The notes beneath the pieces are model-generated. The model made no database searches. It was not told where the DNA came from and saw only the letters and a program-made list of their open reading frames with translations. Position numbers and translations under genes: made by a program. Of a DNA stretch of 24,888 bases, positions 8,397 to 16,087 are shown piece by piece. The DNA is from JBKHDT01 sp049974825 (GTDB taxonomy: Bacteria; Pseudomonadota; Gammaproteobacteria; Halothiobacillales; Halothiobacillaceae). Position 1 is the stretch's first letter. Each line of letters starts with the position of its first letter. The stretch spans positions 1 to 24,888 of the forward strand of contig JBNGDJ010000028.1 in NCBI GenBank assembly GCA_049974825.1. The letters are read 5' to 3'.

Positions 8397-9034
8397 ACTC
8401 GGGGATCACGGCATTGACCGGGCAGTTTGGGTTCGGCGTGCACGTTGTTCGCGGCGCTCTCATGAGCATTTTTGCCTGTGCCGCAGACCGATGGGCGAAG
8501 CATGGGCAAGTCCACCGGGCCTTGCCTGGGCTCCTGCTGATTTTGGTCATGCTTGCCGGGCCGGCTCAGGTTTTGGCAGACGAGGATCTGCTTGAGACGG
8601 TGACGCCTCGGGAATCCGTGTCCGGGTTCGTGCTCAAGGATCAAAAAGGCAAGGCCCATCCGCTTGAGGCGCACCGGGGTCAGGTGGTGCTGGTCAACTT
8701 CTGGGCTACCTGGTGTCCACCCTGCCGGGCGGAAATGCCCTCCATGGAGGCCCTGCGCAAGATCCTGGCCGATGAAGAGTTTGCCATTCTGGCCGTGAAT
8801 GTGGGGGAAGCGCCGGAGGCCGTGGCCGCTTTTCTGGAAGAACTCCCAGGCGAGCCTCGCTTCACGGTGTTGCTCGATCGACAGAGTGAACTGCTTGATC
8901 TGTGGCCCGTTCGCGGACTGCCGACCACTTTCGTGCTAGATCGACAGGGGCGCATTGCGCTGCAGGCCGTGGGCGGTCGTCATTTTGATCATCCTGCAAT
9001 CGTGGACCAGATTCGCGCACTGCTTGACGAGTAA
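8393..9034 (+). CDS. TlpA/ResA-like periplasmic thioredoxin
   Basis: A 213-residue protein. A hydrophobic export segment (about 43-60, expected cleavage after VLA at 60-62) precedes a thioredoxin fold with active site WCPPC (107-111) and the cis-proline motif GLPTTFVLD. TlpA/ResA proteins reduce disulfides or persulfides outside the cytoplasm. Start 8393 has a strong GAGGAGGT just upstream and overlaps the rhodanese stop as ATGA. That start gives an unusually long n-region, so the internal ATG at 8462 (MSIFACAADRW) is possible. Pairing a periplasmic rhodanese with a thiol reductant suggests reduction of rhodanese-bound persulfide; this is inference. Confidence 0.9.
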   Translation: MNSGITALTGQFGFGVHVVRGALMSIFACAADRWAKHGQVHRALPGLLLILVMLAGPAQVLADEDLLETVTPRESVSGFVLKDQKGKAHPLEAHRGQVVLVNFWATWCPPCRAEMPSMEALRKILADEEFAILAVNVGEAPEAVAAFLEELPGEPRFTVLLDRQSELLDLWPVRGLPTTFVLDRQGRIALQAVGGRHFDHPAIVDQIRALLDE

Positions 9035-9051
9035 AGGAAACCGGCTCCGCA

Positions 9052-9088
9052 GACAGGGCACGACTGGGCGGACTTCGAGCGCCCTGTC
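9052..9088 (+). terminator. Hairpin after the TlpA-like gene
   Basis: Perfect 8-bp arms GACAGGGC (9052-9059) and GCCCTGTC (9081-9088) with a 21-nt loop begin 17 nt after the stop codon, between convergent genes. Only TTGT follows, so termination may be weak or Rho-assisted. A second imperfect hairpin (CAAACC/GGTTTG) lies at about 9119-9141. Confidence 0.4.
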
Positions 9089-9165
9089 TTGTCCCGGCCC
9101 GGTTCTGGGAAGCTCTGCGCAAACCCCTGCCTGGTTTGGTGCAGGCTGCCGTGCCGAGGCGGCGG

Positions 9166-9933
9166 TTACCCCAACCCCACCCCGCGCGCGATCAGCGCGA
9201 TGCCGGTGAGCACCGTCACCATTTCAAAGATGCGCTTGATGATGCGATTGCCACCCCGGATCGCCAGGTGCGCGCCCAGATACCCGCCAATCAGCGAACC
9301 GATCAGCAGGGCCGGCAGCCAGTCCCAGGCAATTTCGCCGAGAAGCCCCAGGGTCAATGCGCCCGTGCCGTTCCAGCCCAGTCCGACCAGCACCAGTGTG
9401 TGGGCGACGGCGGTCTTGTAATCCAGCCCGAACCAGCGGACCAGCCAGAGGGTCACGATCAGGCCGGTGCCGGAGGTCAGCGAGCCATTCAGCGCCCCGG
9501 CGATAAACAGGACACCCAGGCCGATCGCGATCCTGAATCCATCCAGCTTGACGGCGGTAGTGTGCTGCCCAAGATTCGGCCGGCGCCAGGAATACAGGCC
9601 GATGGCGAGGGTCATGATCCCCAGCGCGATGGTGGCCAGCGACTCGTCCACCTCGAGAATCCACCGGGCACCCAGCCAGACCCCGGGCAGGCCGGCCGCC
9701 AGCAGCATCAGAACGAGCTTGGGGTCGAGTGAACCGGCGCGCAGGTGGCGCAGGGTGGCCCCGACGCCCAGCGCGATGGAGGCGACCTTGTGGGTAGCCA
9801 AGGCGATGGCGAAGGGAAGCCCCAGAAAGATCAGCGCCGGCAGCTGCAGCAGGCCCGCGCCACCGCCGGCCAGCGCGGAGAGCGTGTTCGCCGCCAGCGC
9901 GACAATGAAGAGGATCAGCTGGTCAACAAGCAC
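9166..9933 (-). CDS. TauE/SafE-family sulfite exporter-type permease
   Basis: A 255-residue integral membrane protein with about eight hydrophobic segments. It has the internal repeat of the TSUP/TauE family: N-terminal ANTLSALAGGGAGLLQLPALIFLGLP is echoed by AGALNGSLTSGTGLIVTLWLVRWFGLD. The family moves sulfite, sulfonates or related anions; substrate is not determinable here. The GTG start at 9933 lies 6 nt after the argB stop, so it is probably the last gene of the rmuC-to-argB run. It ends convergently with the sulfur cassette; although transcribed separately, it may export a product of the neighbouring rhodanese/thioredoxin proteins. Confidence 0.88.
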   Translation of the reverse strand: MLVDQLILFIVALAANTLSALAGGGAGLLQLPALIFLGLPFAIALATHKVASIALGVGATLRHLRAGSLDPKLVLMLLAAGLPGVWLGARWILEVDESLATIALGIMTLAIGLYSWRRPNLGQHTTAVKLDGFRIAIGLGVLFIAGALNGSLTSGTGLIVTLWLVRWFGLDYKTAVAHTLVLVGLGWNGTGALTLGLLGEIAWDWLPALLIGSLIGGYLGAHLAIRGGNRIIKRIFEMVTVLTGIALIARGVGLG

Positions 9934-9939
9934 GGCCGG

Positions 9940-10827
9940 TCAGCCGCGAATCAGGGTGCCAACCCCCTTGTCGGTCAGCAGTTCCAGCAGAACGGCGTGG
10001 GGGACCCGTCCGTCAATGATCTGTACGGTTTTCACCCCACCCCGGACAGCGTCCAGCGCGAAATTGATCTTTGGCAGCATCCCGCCGTAGATGGTGCCGT
10101 CTTCAATCAGGGCGTCCACGTCCTTGGCTGACAGGCCGGTCAGCAGCTTGCCTTCCTTGTCCAGAACACCCGGGATATTGGTCAGCAGCAGAAGCTTTTC
10201 GGCGCCCAGCACCTGGGCGACCTTGCTGGCCACCACGTCTGCGTTGATGTTGTAGGCCTCGCCGTCCTCACCGACACCGATCGGGGCGATGACGGGAATC
10301 ACGTCGGAGGCGTCGAGAATCTGGACGATGCCCGGATCAATGGAGGCAACTTCGCCGACATGACCCAGGTCGATGATTTCCGGTTCGTCCATCTCGGGGG
10401 TCTTGTGCGTGATGGTCAGCTTGCGTGCGCGGACCAGTCCCGCATCCCGTCCGGTCAGGCCCACCGCACGGCCGCCGTGGCGGTTGATCAGAGCCACGAT
10501 GTCCTTGTTGACCAGCCCGCCCAGCACCATCTGCACCACGTCCATGGTTTCCCGGTCGGTGACGCGCATCCCCTGCACGAACTCGCCCCTCTTGCCGATC
10601 CGCTCAAGCAGGTTGTTGATCTGCGGGCCACCACCGTGCACGACCACCGGGTTTACCCCGACCTGCTTGAGCAGGACGATATCGCGAGCAAAGGCATCCT
10701 GAAGCGCTTCGTCAACCATGGCGTTGCCGCCAAACTTGATGACAACCGTTCGATCGAAAAGACGCTGGATGTACGGCAGCGCCTCCATCAGGACGCGAGC
10801 GGTGTCGATGGCTTCCGGAGAGGTCAT
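9940..10827 (-). CDS. argB: Acetylglutamate kinase
   Basis: A 295-residue amino acid kinase that phosphorylates N-acetyl-L-glutamate in arginine biosynthesis. Family motifs are VVIKFGGNAM (about 28-37), VVVHGGGPQINNLL (about 61-74), the GGLVNKDIVALIN segment, NINADVVASKVA and LLLLTNIPGVLD. The N-terminal extension before the first strand (about residues 1-25, MTSPEAIDTARVLMEALPYIQRLF) is the helix that in arginine-sensitive enzymes makes hexamers and enables feedback inhibition. ATG 10827 follows AGGAG at 8-nt spacing. It is 36 nt downstream of dut; dut-argB proximity is also seen in pseudomonads. Confidence 0.97.
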   Translation of the reverse strand: MTSPEAIDTARVLMEALPYIQRLFDRTVVIKFGGNAMVDEALQDAFARDIVLLKQVGVNPVVVHGGGPQINNLLERIGKRGEFVQGMRVTDRETMDVVQMVLGGLVNKDIVALINRHGGRAVGLTGRDAGLVRARKLTITHKTPEMDEPEIIDLGHVGEVASIDPGIVQILDASDVIPVIAPIGVGEDGEAYNINADVVASKVAQVLGAEKLLLLTNIPGVLDKEGKLLTGLSAKDVDALIEDGTIYGGMLPKINFALDAVRGGVKTVQIIDGRVPHAVLLELLTDKGVGTLIRG

Positions 10828-10863
10828 GCTTTGGGCTCCTTGCAGGAAATGGCAGCGAACGGA

Positions 10864-11319
10864 TCAGTGTCGGCCGGAATGACCGAACCCGCCCGTGCCG
10901 CGCGGGGTATCGTGGAACTGTTCGACGGTTTCGAATGCCACCTGGACTACCGGCACGACCACCATCTGGGCGATGCGCTCTCCCGGTTCAATCACGAAAC
11001 CATGCGCGCCCCGGTTCCAGACCGAGACAAAAAGCTGGCCCTGGTAATCCGAGTCGATCAGGCCGACCAGGTTGCCCAGGACGATGCCGTGCTTGTGACC
11101 CAGTCCGGAGCGCGGCAGGATCATGGCCGCGAGGCCCGGGTCCGCGATATGCACGGCCATGCCGGTGGGAACCAGCGCAGTCTCGCCCGGGGCGAGCTTG
11201 AGCGCTTCATCCAGGCAGGCGCGCAGGTCAAGGCCGGCGCTGCCTTCGGTGGCGTAGGTCGGTAGGGGAAATTCCTCTCCCAGTCGCGGGTCGAGAATCT
11301 TCAGTTGGACGGTGTGCAT
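10864..11319 (-). CDS. dut: dUTP diphosphatase
   Basis: A 151-residue trimeric dUTPase, the same length as the E. coli enzyme. It converts dUTP to dUMP and PPi, keeping uracil out of DNA and feeding dTMP synthesis. Conserved motifs are GSAGLDLRAC (motif 1), LPRSGLGHKHGIVLGN (motif 2), GLIDSDYQGQL (motif 3), RIAQM (motif 4) and the C-terminal RGTGGFGHSGR (motif 5, which closes over the substrate). The frame opens earlier at a TTG (11337) overlapping the EAL stop. ATG 11319 is chosen because it gives the standard N-terminus MHTVQLKILDPRLG. It is co-directional with the EAL gene and argB. Confidence 0.96.
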   Translation of the reverse strand: MHTVQLKILDPRLGEEFPLPTYATEGSAGLDLRACLDEALKLAPGETALVPTGMAVHIADPGLAAMILPRSGLGHKHGIVLGNLVGLIDSDYQGQLFVSVWNRGAHGFVIEPGERIAQMVVVPVVQVAFETVEQFHDTPRGTGGFGHSGRH

Positions 11320-11333
11320 GGGGCGTTCCGTGT

Positions 11334-12101
11334 TCAATCCAGGCAGGAAAAGTCCGGCTCAGGCAGGGTCTCGAAACCGGGGCGTGCGAGCAGGTAGCCC
11401 TGAAACAGATGGATGTTGTATTCGCGCAGGCATTCGAGCTCCTCGCGGGTTTCCACACCTTCAGCGATCACGGTCGAGCCCAAATCCGCACACATGTTTG
11501 ACACCGCCCGGACGATTAGCTGCCTTGCCCGATCCTTGTGGATGTCCCGCACCAGATGCATGTCGATCTTCACCACATCCGGTTCCAGCTCGATCAGCAG
11601 GTTCAGCCCGGAATGGCCCTCGCCGAAATCATCGAGGGCCGTGGTGAATCCGCGCTCGCGATAGGCCGAGAAAATGTCCGCCAGGTGCTTGCGGTCGCGG
11701 ACCTTTTCGCTTTCCGTTACCTCGAAGACGATCCGGGAATGGTCGAAGCCGTAATGGTCCGCGGCCTCCAGCGTGGCGCGAATGCAGGTCTCGGCCCGGT
11801 ACACCGCGTTGGGCAGGAAGTTGATATTCAGCCGGGCGGTCAGGCCAAGCTCCGAGGCCAGACGGATGGCCGTAACGCGGCAGGCCTGGTCGAAGTAGTA
11901 GCGGTTGTCGTCCTGGACCTGCTCAAGCACCGAGCCGGCCGGTTCGCCGTTCGTGCCGCGGACCAACGCTTCGTAGGAGTAGATGCTGCGATCGCGAATA
12001 TCCACGATGGGCTGGAAGGCCATGGAAAAGTCGAAATCAAGTGGCTTGCGGTTGAGGCAGTCCCGGCAGGTCACCTGTCGAATATTGTTTGGAAGTTCCA
12101 A
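11334..12101 (-). CDS. Stand-alone EAL domain cyclic-di-GMP phosphodiesterase
   Basis: A 255-residue protein made of one EAL domain with a short N-terminus holding a CxxC pair (Cys12, Cys15). Catalytic and metal-binding motifs look intact: EALVRG (44-49), NINF, FEVTESE, DDFGEGHSGL, KIDMHLV, AEGVET and FQGYLLARP. It should therefore hydrolyse c-di-GMP to pGpG. No sensor domain is fused; the CxxC could bind metal or sense redox (speculative). It starts with TTG at 12101, with GAGGGA a few bases upstream. It sits between a GNAT gene and dut, apparently in the same transcript, an unusual neighbourhood for a signalling enzyme. Confidence 0.9.
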   Translation of the reverse strand: MELPNNIRQVTCRDCLNRKPLDFDFSMAFQPIVDIRDRSIYSYEALVRGTNGEPAGSVLEQVQDDNRYYFDQACRVTAIRLASELGLTARLNINFLPNAVYRAETCIRATLEAADHYGFDHSRIVFEVTESEKVRDRKHLADIFSAYRERGFTTALDDFGEGHSGLNLLIELEPDVVKIDMHLVRDIHKDRARQLIVRAVSNMCADLGSTVIAEGVETREELECLREYNIHLFQGYLLARPGFETLPEPDFSCLD

Positions 12102-12135
12102 TTTGGTTCCCTCGATCTGCTGTCGGATCTTGATG

Positions 12136-12714
12136 TCAGTGGTGCGTATCGTGGCTGCGCTCGGCGTTTGTCGTGTCGAGCGAGGGCCTTTGCCGGGATA
12201 GTGTGCGGGCCATCAGGTAATCATCCATGACATAGCCCTGGCCGATCGGTTTCACGACTTCGCCCACCTGGGCGAAACCGGCCCGCCGGTAGGCCTGGAT
12301 AGCTTGCTTATTGTACTTGTTGACGGTCAAATCCATGAGCGTGGCGCCATGTTCGAGCGCATCCGCCATGGCCTGCTGAAGCATGGCCTGTCCCAGTCCG
12401 CGGCCATGCAGCGCCGGGTCGAGATAAAGCTTGTGCAGGCGGGCCCGGCCGGGTTGTCCCTCGTGCTTGGTTTCGAGCGCGTGAAAGCCCCGCGGTTCGC
12501 CCTGGAGCAGCAGCAGGCAGTATCGATGGCCTGCGGCCATGTCCGTGCGGATCTGCTCCGGGCGGTACATCAGCTCCAGCATGTAGCGGGTCTGCGCCAC
12601 GCCAATAATGGGCGGGTAGGCATGCCACCAGATGCGTTGCGCCAGTGCCTCGATTTGCGGGGCGTCCGAAGGCTCGGCGGGTCGAAAGGTTTCACGTGAA
12701 ACCTCAATCGGCAT
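12136..12714 (-). CDS. GNAT-family N-acetyltransferase
   Basis: A 192-residue acetyltransferase of the GNAT superfamily. The acetyl-CoA-binding motif A region reads LYLDPALHGRGLGQAMLQQAM (Q/RxxGxG/A-type loop HGRGLG), followed by motif B-like VNKYNKQAIQAYRRAGF. Substrate is unknown; close relatives are simple amino- or peptide-acetyltransferases. ATG 12714 overlaps the rmuC stop codon by 11 nt. The frame runs further upstream into the assembly gap but the homology begins at about residue 9. Codons 4-10 (EVSRETF) coincide with a palindromic parS-like site, which probably constrains the N-terminal sequence. Confidence 0.88.
   Translation of the reverse strand: MPIEVSRETFRPAEPSDAPQIEALAQRIWWHAYPPIIGVAQTRYMLELMYRPEQIRTDMAAGHRYCLLLLQGEPRGFHALETKHEGQPGRARLHKLYLDPALHGRGLGQAMLQQAMADALEHGATLMDLTVNKYNKQAIQAYRRAGFAQVGEVVKPIGQGYVMDDYLMARTLSRQRPSLDTTNAERSHDTHH
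12687..12704. promoter_or_regulatory. parS-like centromere site (ParB binding)
   Basis: An 18-bp perfect palindrome, AGGTTTCACGTGAAACCT, contains the 14-bp core GTTTCACGTGAAAC (12689-12702). That core is identical to the core of the widely conserved bacterial parS consensus (TGTTTCACGTGAAACA); only the outermost base pair differs. It lies inside the 5' coding region of the GNAT gene and touches the rmuC stop codon. ParB binding here would mark an origin-proximal segregation site. Confidence 0.85.
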
Positions 12715-14056
12715 GGCGGTTCGGCTCTTCCATCGGGTCGTCGGGCGCGTCGGTATCCTTGGCCAGTGCCAGNNNNNNNNNNNNNNNNNNNNNNNNNNNN
12801 NNNNNNNNNNNNNNNNNNNNNNNNNNNNNNNNNNNNNNNNNNNNNNNNNNNNNNNNNNNNNNNNNNNNNNNNAGGGTGGTCGGCGTGACAATCGCCACGC
12901 GTCGGTCGAAGGCCTCGGCCACCAGGTTGGGGTCCTGCTCCATGGCCAGGGTGAAGGCCGGCTCCACGGGCATGAACATGAAGACCATCTCCGGCGTGTT
13001 CAGGCCGGGCAGTTTTTCGTAGGCTCGTTCGGAAAGCTGCTGCATGTGTCGCCGGGTTGCCAGCAGGTGGGCTGCCGCGGCGCTGGTGCGCTCGGCCTCG
13101 TCCTCGGCGTTGACATGGCGCGTGTAGTCGGCCAGGGAGACTTTGGCATCCACGATCAGGTGCTTGTCATCCGGCAGGTTGATGCGCGCATCGGGTCGGT
13201 AACGCCCGTCTTCGTCCTGAATGGAAACCTCCCGTTCGAACTCGATGCCCTTGCGCAGGCCCGAGCGTTCCAGAACCGTCTCCAGGATCATCTCGCCCCA
13301 GTTGCCCTGGGTTTTTTTGTTGCCGCGCAAGGCCTCGGCGAGGTGGCGTGCCTCCTCGGTAATCGCCTGGTTGAGCTTTTGCAGGTTGAGAATTTCGGCG
13401 CGCAGGCTGGCCCGGTCGCTGGTGTCATGGGTGTGAATCGTATCGACCCGCTCCCGGAATTGCTGGATCTGTTCGCGGAAGGGGCGAAGCAACTGCTCCA
13501 GTGATTCGCGCCCCTGGTGCTGCATCTGCCGCTGCTGCTCGGTCATCTGTTGTGCCCGCGCCTCAAGCACCTGCTGGGCCAGCAGTTCGAAGTCACGTTT
13601 CATCTGCTCGCGCGCTTCGGTCAGCAGCCTCAGTTTTTCCTCGGCATGCTCCTTCGCGAGGTCGGCCGCTTCCCGGATCCGATCGCGCTCCGCGTTCGCC
13701 GCCCAGCTGGCCTGGCGCGCTTCGGTCAGTTCGCGCTCCCGTTCCGCGAGCGCGGTTTGCTGGGCCGCCAGATCGTCCCGCGCTGCATTCAGTGCCTGTT
13801 CGGCCAGTGCCCGGGCCCGCTCGGCCTCAATGCGCCCGGTGTTTTCAGTATCCAGGCGTGACGCCAAATCCGACTGCTCCGACACGTTTTCATCGAGGCG
13901 CTCTTGCAATGCCTGCATCCGGGCTTCGGCTTCCCGACGGTCAGCTTCCCTCGCGGCTCTTGCGCGCATCATGGTCAAGACGCCGCCGATTGCGGCCCCG
14001 ACAGCCAGACCGGCCACCAGCCAGATCCATGCGACTTCGTTCATGTCCGATCTCAT
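12704..14056 (-). CDS. rmuC: RmuC-family DNA recombination protein (interrupted by assembly gap)
   Basis: RmuC family: an N-terminal membrane anchor (about residues 6-26), a long coiled coil (about 30-190), then a PD-(D/E)XK-like nuclease core. The core is visible as GNWGEMILETVLERSGL, YRPDARINLPDDKHLIVDAKVSLADY and EMVFMFMPVEPAFTLAM. RmuC limits DNA inversions and recombination at repeats. The core is cut by 100 N at 12773-12872; the tail after it (LALAKDTDAPDDPMEEPNRHAD) looks like a normal acidic C-terminus. Known RmuC proteins have more sequence after the VTPTT segment than 33 codons would supply, so the true gap is probably longer. ATG 14056 and ATG 14044 are both possible starts. It is the first gene of a minus-strand run through tauE. 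Confidence 0.92.
   Translation of the reverse strand: MRSDMNEVAWIWLVAGLAVGAAIGGVLTMMRARAAREADRREAEARMQALQERLDENVSEQSDLASRLDTENTGRIEAERARALAEQALNAARDDLAAQQTALAERERELTEARQASWAANAERDRIREAADLAKEHAEEKLRLLTEAREQMKRDFELLAQQVLEARAQQMTEQQRQMQHQGRESLEQLLRPFREQIQQFRERVDTIHTHDTSDRASLRAEILNLQKLNQAITEEARHLAEALRGNKKTQGNWGEMILETVLERSGLRKGIEFEREVSIQDEDGRYRPDARINLPDDKHLIVDAKVSLADYTRHVNAEDEAERTSAAAAHLLATRRHMQQLSERAYEKLPGLNTPEMVFMFMPVEPAFTLAMEQDPNLVAEAFDRRVAIVTPTTXXXXXXXXXXXXXXXXXXXXXXXXXXXXXXXXXXLALAKDTDAPDDPMEEPNRHAD
12773..12872. other. Assembly gap (100 N)
   Basis: Exactly 100 ambiguous bases, the usual placeholder for a gap of unknown size in scaffolded assemblies. It removes part of the C-terminal region of rmuC. 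Confidence 0.99.
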
Positions 14057-14289
14057 CCATTACCTATGGAAAACCTGCAGAAAACCCGCCACAAGGCCAT
14101 CCTGGGCATTGCGGGTTTGCGATTTCATTTTGCAGGAACCTTCGGCTCTTGTCTCCCCGGGGAGCGACACGTTGCAACCTCTGGTGGCCTGGATTTGATC
14201 CGGCCGCCGGCAATGGCCCCGTTGCGCACAGCCGCCGTTGAGGGGAACATGAAAGGCTCGTTTTGCTGACCGTCGAGACCGCCCCGGCC

Positions 14290-16002
14290 ATGGAAACCAA
14301 TTCGCTGATCCTGCTTGGTTCGCTCCTGCTTTTTGCCAGCATCCTGGCCAGTGCGGCTTCCGTGCGCCTGGGTTTTCCCCTGCTGCTTGTGTTTCTGGGC
14401 TTCGGCATTGTGGCGGGTGAGGAAGGAATTGGCGGCATTGCCTTTGACGATTTCGAGGCGGCGTTTTTGATCGGCAACCTGGCTCTCGCGGTCATCCTGC
14501 TCGATGGCGGGTTGCGAACCCAGTTGAAGACCTTCCGGGTGGCACTGCGGCCGGCCTTGTCACTGGCGACGATTGGCGTGGTGGCAACCGCCTCGCTACT
14601 TGGCGCGGCCGCCATGTGGCTTCTGGACATGGATTGGCGCTACGGCTTGCTTCTGGGTGCGATTGTCGGTTCCACCGACGCCGCCGCCGTTTTCGGGCTG
14701 CTGCGCAGCAGCGGCATTCGCCTGAACGAACGGGTCGGTTCGACGCTGGAGATCGAATCCGGCATCAACGACCCCATGGCGATCTTTCTGACCCTGACCC
14801 TGCTGGAAATGATCCGCCAGGGACATGGTCTGGACGATCCCTGGATCCTGCTGTTCCTGCTCCAGCAGTTTGGCATTGGCGCCTTGCTGGGGGTCGCCTT
14901 TGGCTTTGCCTTGCGGGAAATCGTGCGGCGTGTGCCTTTGGCCGAGGGCTTGTATGCCCTGCTGATTGCTTCCGGCGGGCTGCTGTCCTTTGCGGTGATC
15001 AACGAGCTTGGCGGCAGCGGCTTCCTCGGGGTTTACCTGACCGGGCTGGTGATCGGCACGGCCCGCAACCGGGGGACTTACCACGTGCTGCGTGTCATGG
15101 ATGGCCTGGCCTGGCTGGCGCAGGCGGGCATGTTCCTGATTCTGGGGCTGCTGGTCACTCCCTCGGCCGTGCTGGACGTGATCGGTCCGGCGCTGGCACT
15201 GGCCGTGCTTCTGCTGCTGGTGGCACGCCCGCTTGCTGTCTGGCTCAGCCTCTGGCCCTTCCGGTTCAATTGGCGGGAAACCACTTTTATCGCCTGGGTC
15301 GGCCTGCGTGGTGCGGTGCCCATCGTACTTGCCCTCTTTCCCGTCATGTACGGCATCGACGGTGCCGAGCGGTTTTTCGAGGTCGCCTACGTGGTCGTCA
15401 TCGTCTCCCTGCTTATCCAGGGCAGTTCGGTCCCGCTGGCCGCGCGCTGGCTGAAGGTGCAGCTGCCGTCGGTACCCGAGCCGCGCCACCGGGCGGATCT
15501 GAATCTCCCGGTGGAGCCGCTGCTGGAAATGGTGCAGTTCGAAGTGACCGAGCGGGCGGATGCGGTTGGGCGCACGCCCGCGGCGATGCCATACAGTGGC
15601 GCAGCCATGCTCTCTGGCGTACTGCGAAACGGAGCGATGCGGACGCCGGCCGAGGGCTTTGTGTTCCGTCCCGGGGATATTGTCTGCCTGATGATCAGCG
15701 AGGACATGATCCCTGACATGACCGGTTTTTTCGCGGCCGACCGCAAGGTGGCCGCGCTGGACACCCAGCAGTTTTTCGGGGACTTTTCACTGGAGGGGCG
15801 GGCCCTGGTCGAGGACGTGGCCATGGCCTACGGAATCGAGACCCCCGAACCGCTGCGGGGGCTGTCGCTGGATGCGGCCATCAAGCAGCTGCTGCCCGGA
15901 CCGCCGGTGGTCGGTGACTCCGTGACGCTGGGTCGGTTGTGCCTGACCGTTCGGGAGATGGACGGGCCGCTGATTCTGATCGTCGGCTTAAAGCTGCTTT
16001 GA
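14290..16002 (+). CDS. cvrA: K+/H+ antiporter, CvrA/NhaP2 type
   Basis: A 570-residue CPA1-type cation/proton antiporter with about 12-13 membrane helices (residues about 5-395) and a C-terminal cytoplasmic TrkA-C/RCK-like regulatory part (about 410-570). Diagnostic segments are NLALAVILLDGGLRTQ, GAIVGSTDAAAVF, LEIESGINDPMAIFLTL (the conserved ND pair of the ion site) and FIAWVGLRGAVPIVLALFP. These align closely with E. coli CvrA/NhaP2, which exchanges K+ for H+ in volume control and pH homeostasis. ATG 14290 is chosen because homology starts there; an upstream TTG at 14263 only adds nine residues. It is divergent from rmuC. The 233-nt gap holds a 12-bp palindrome CTCCCCGGGGAG (14153-14164) but no clear promoter. 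Confidence 0.93.
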   Translation: METNSLILLGSLLLFASILASAASVRLGFPLLLVFLGFGIVAGEEGIGGIAFDDFEAAFLIGNLALAVILLDGGLRTQLKTFRVALRPALSLATIGVVATASLLGAAAMWLLDMDWRYGLLLGAIVGSTDAAAVFGLLRSSGIRLNERVGSTLEIESGINDPMAIFLTLTLLEMIRQGHGLDDPWILLFLLQQFGIGALLGVAFGFALREIVRRVPLAEGLYALLIASGGLLSFAVINELGGSGFLGVYLTGLVIGTARNRGTYHVLRVMDGLAWLAQAGMFLILGLLVTPSAVLDVIGPALALAVLLLLVARPLAVWLSLWPFRFNWRETTFIAWVGLRGAVPIVLALFPVMYGIDGAERFFEVAYVVVIVSLLIQGSSVPLAARWLKVQLPSVPEPRHRADLNLPVEPLLEMVQFEVTERADAVGRTPAAMPYSGAAMLSGVLRNGAMRTPAEGFVFRPGDIVCLMISEDMIPDMTGFFAADRKVAALDTQQFFGDFSLEGRALVEDVAMAYGIETPEPLRGLSLDAAIKQLLPGPPVVGDSVTLGRLCLTVREMDGPLILIVGLKLL

Positions 16003-16087
16003 AGGCGGTTCAACTCCAAGGAAAGGGCGCCTGAAAAAAAGAATTCCCGGCGGCACAATGCCCGCACTGGGGACTTGATGGCGGGAC

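Noticed and set aside
13904..14269. Plus-strand frame over the rmuC 5' end and the rmuC-cvrA gap
   Set aside because: It is antisense to a firm gene for much of its length and has no recognisable domain.
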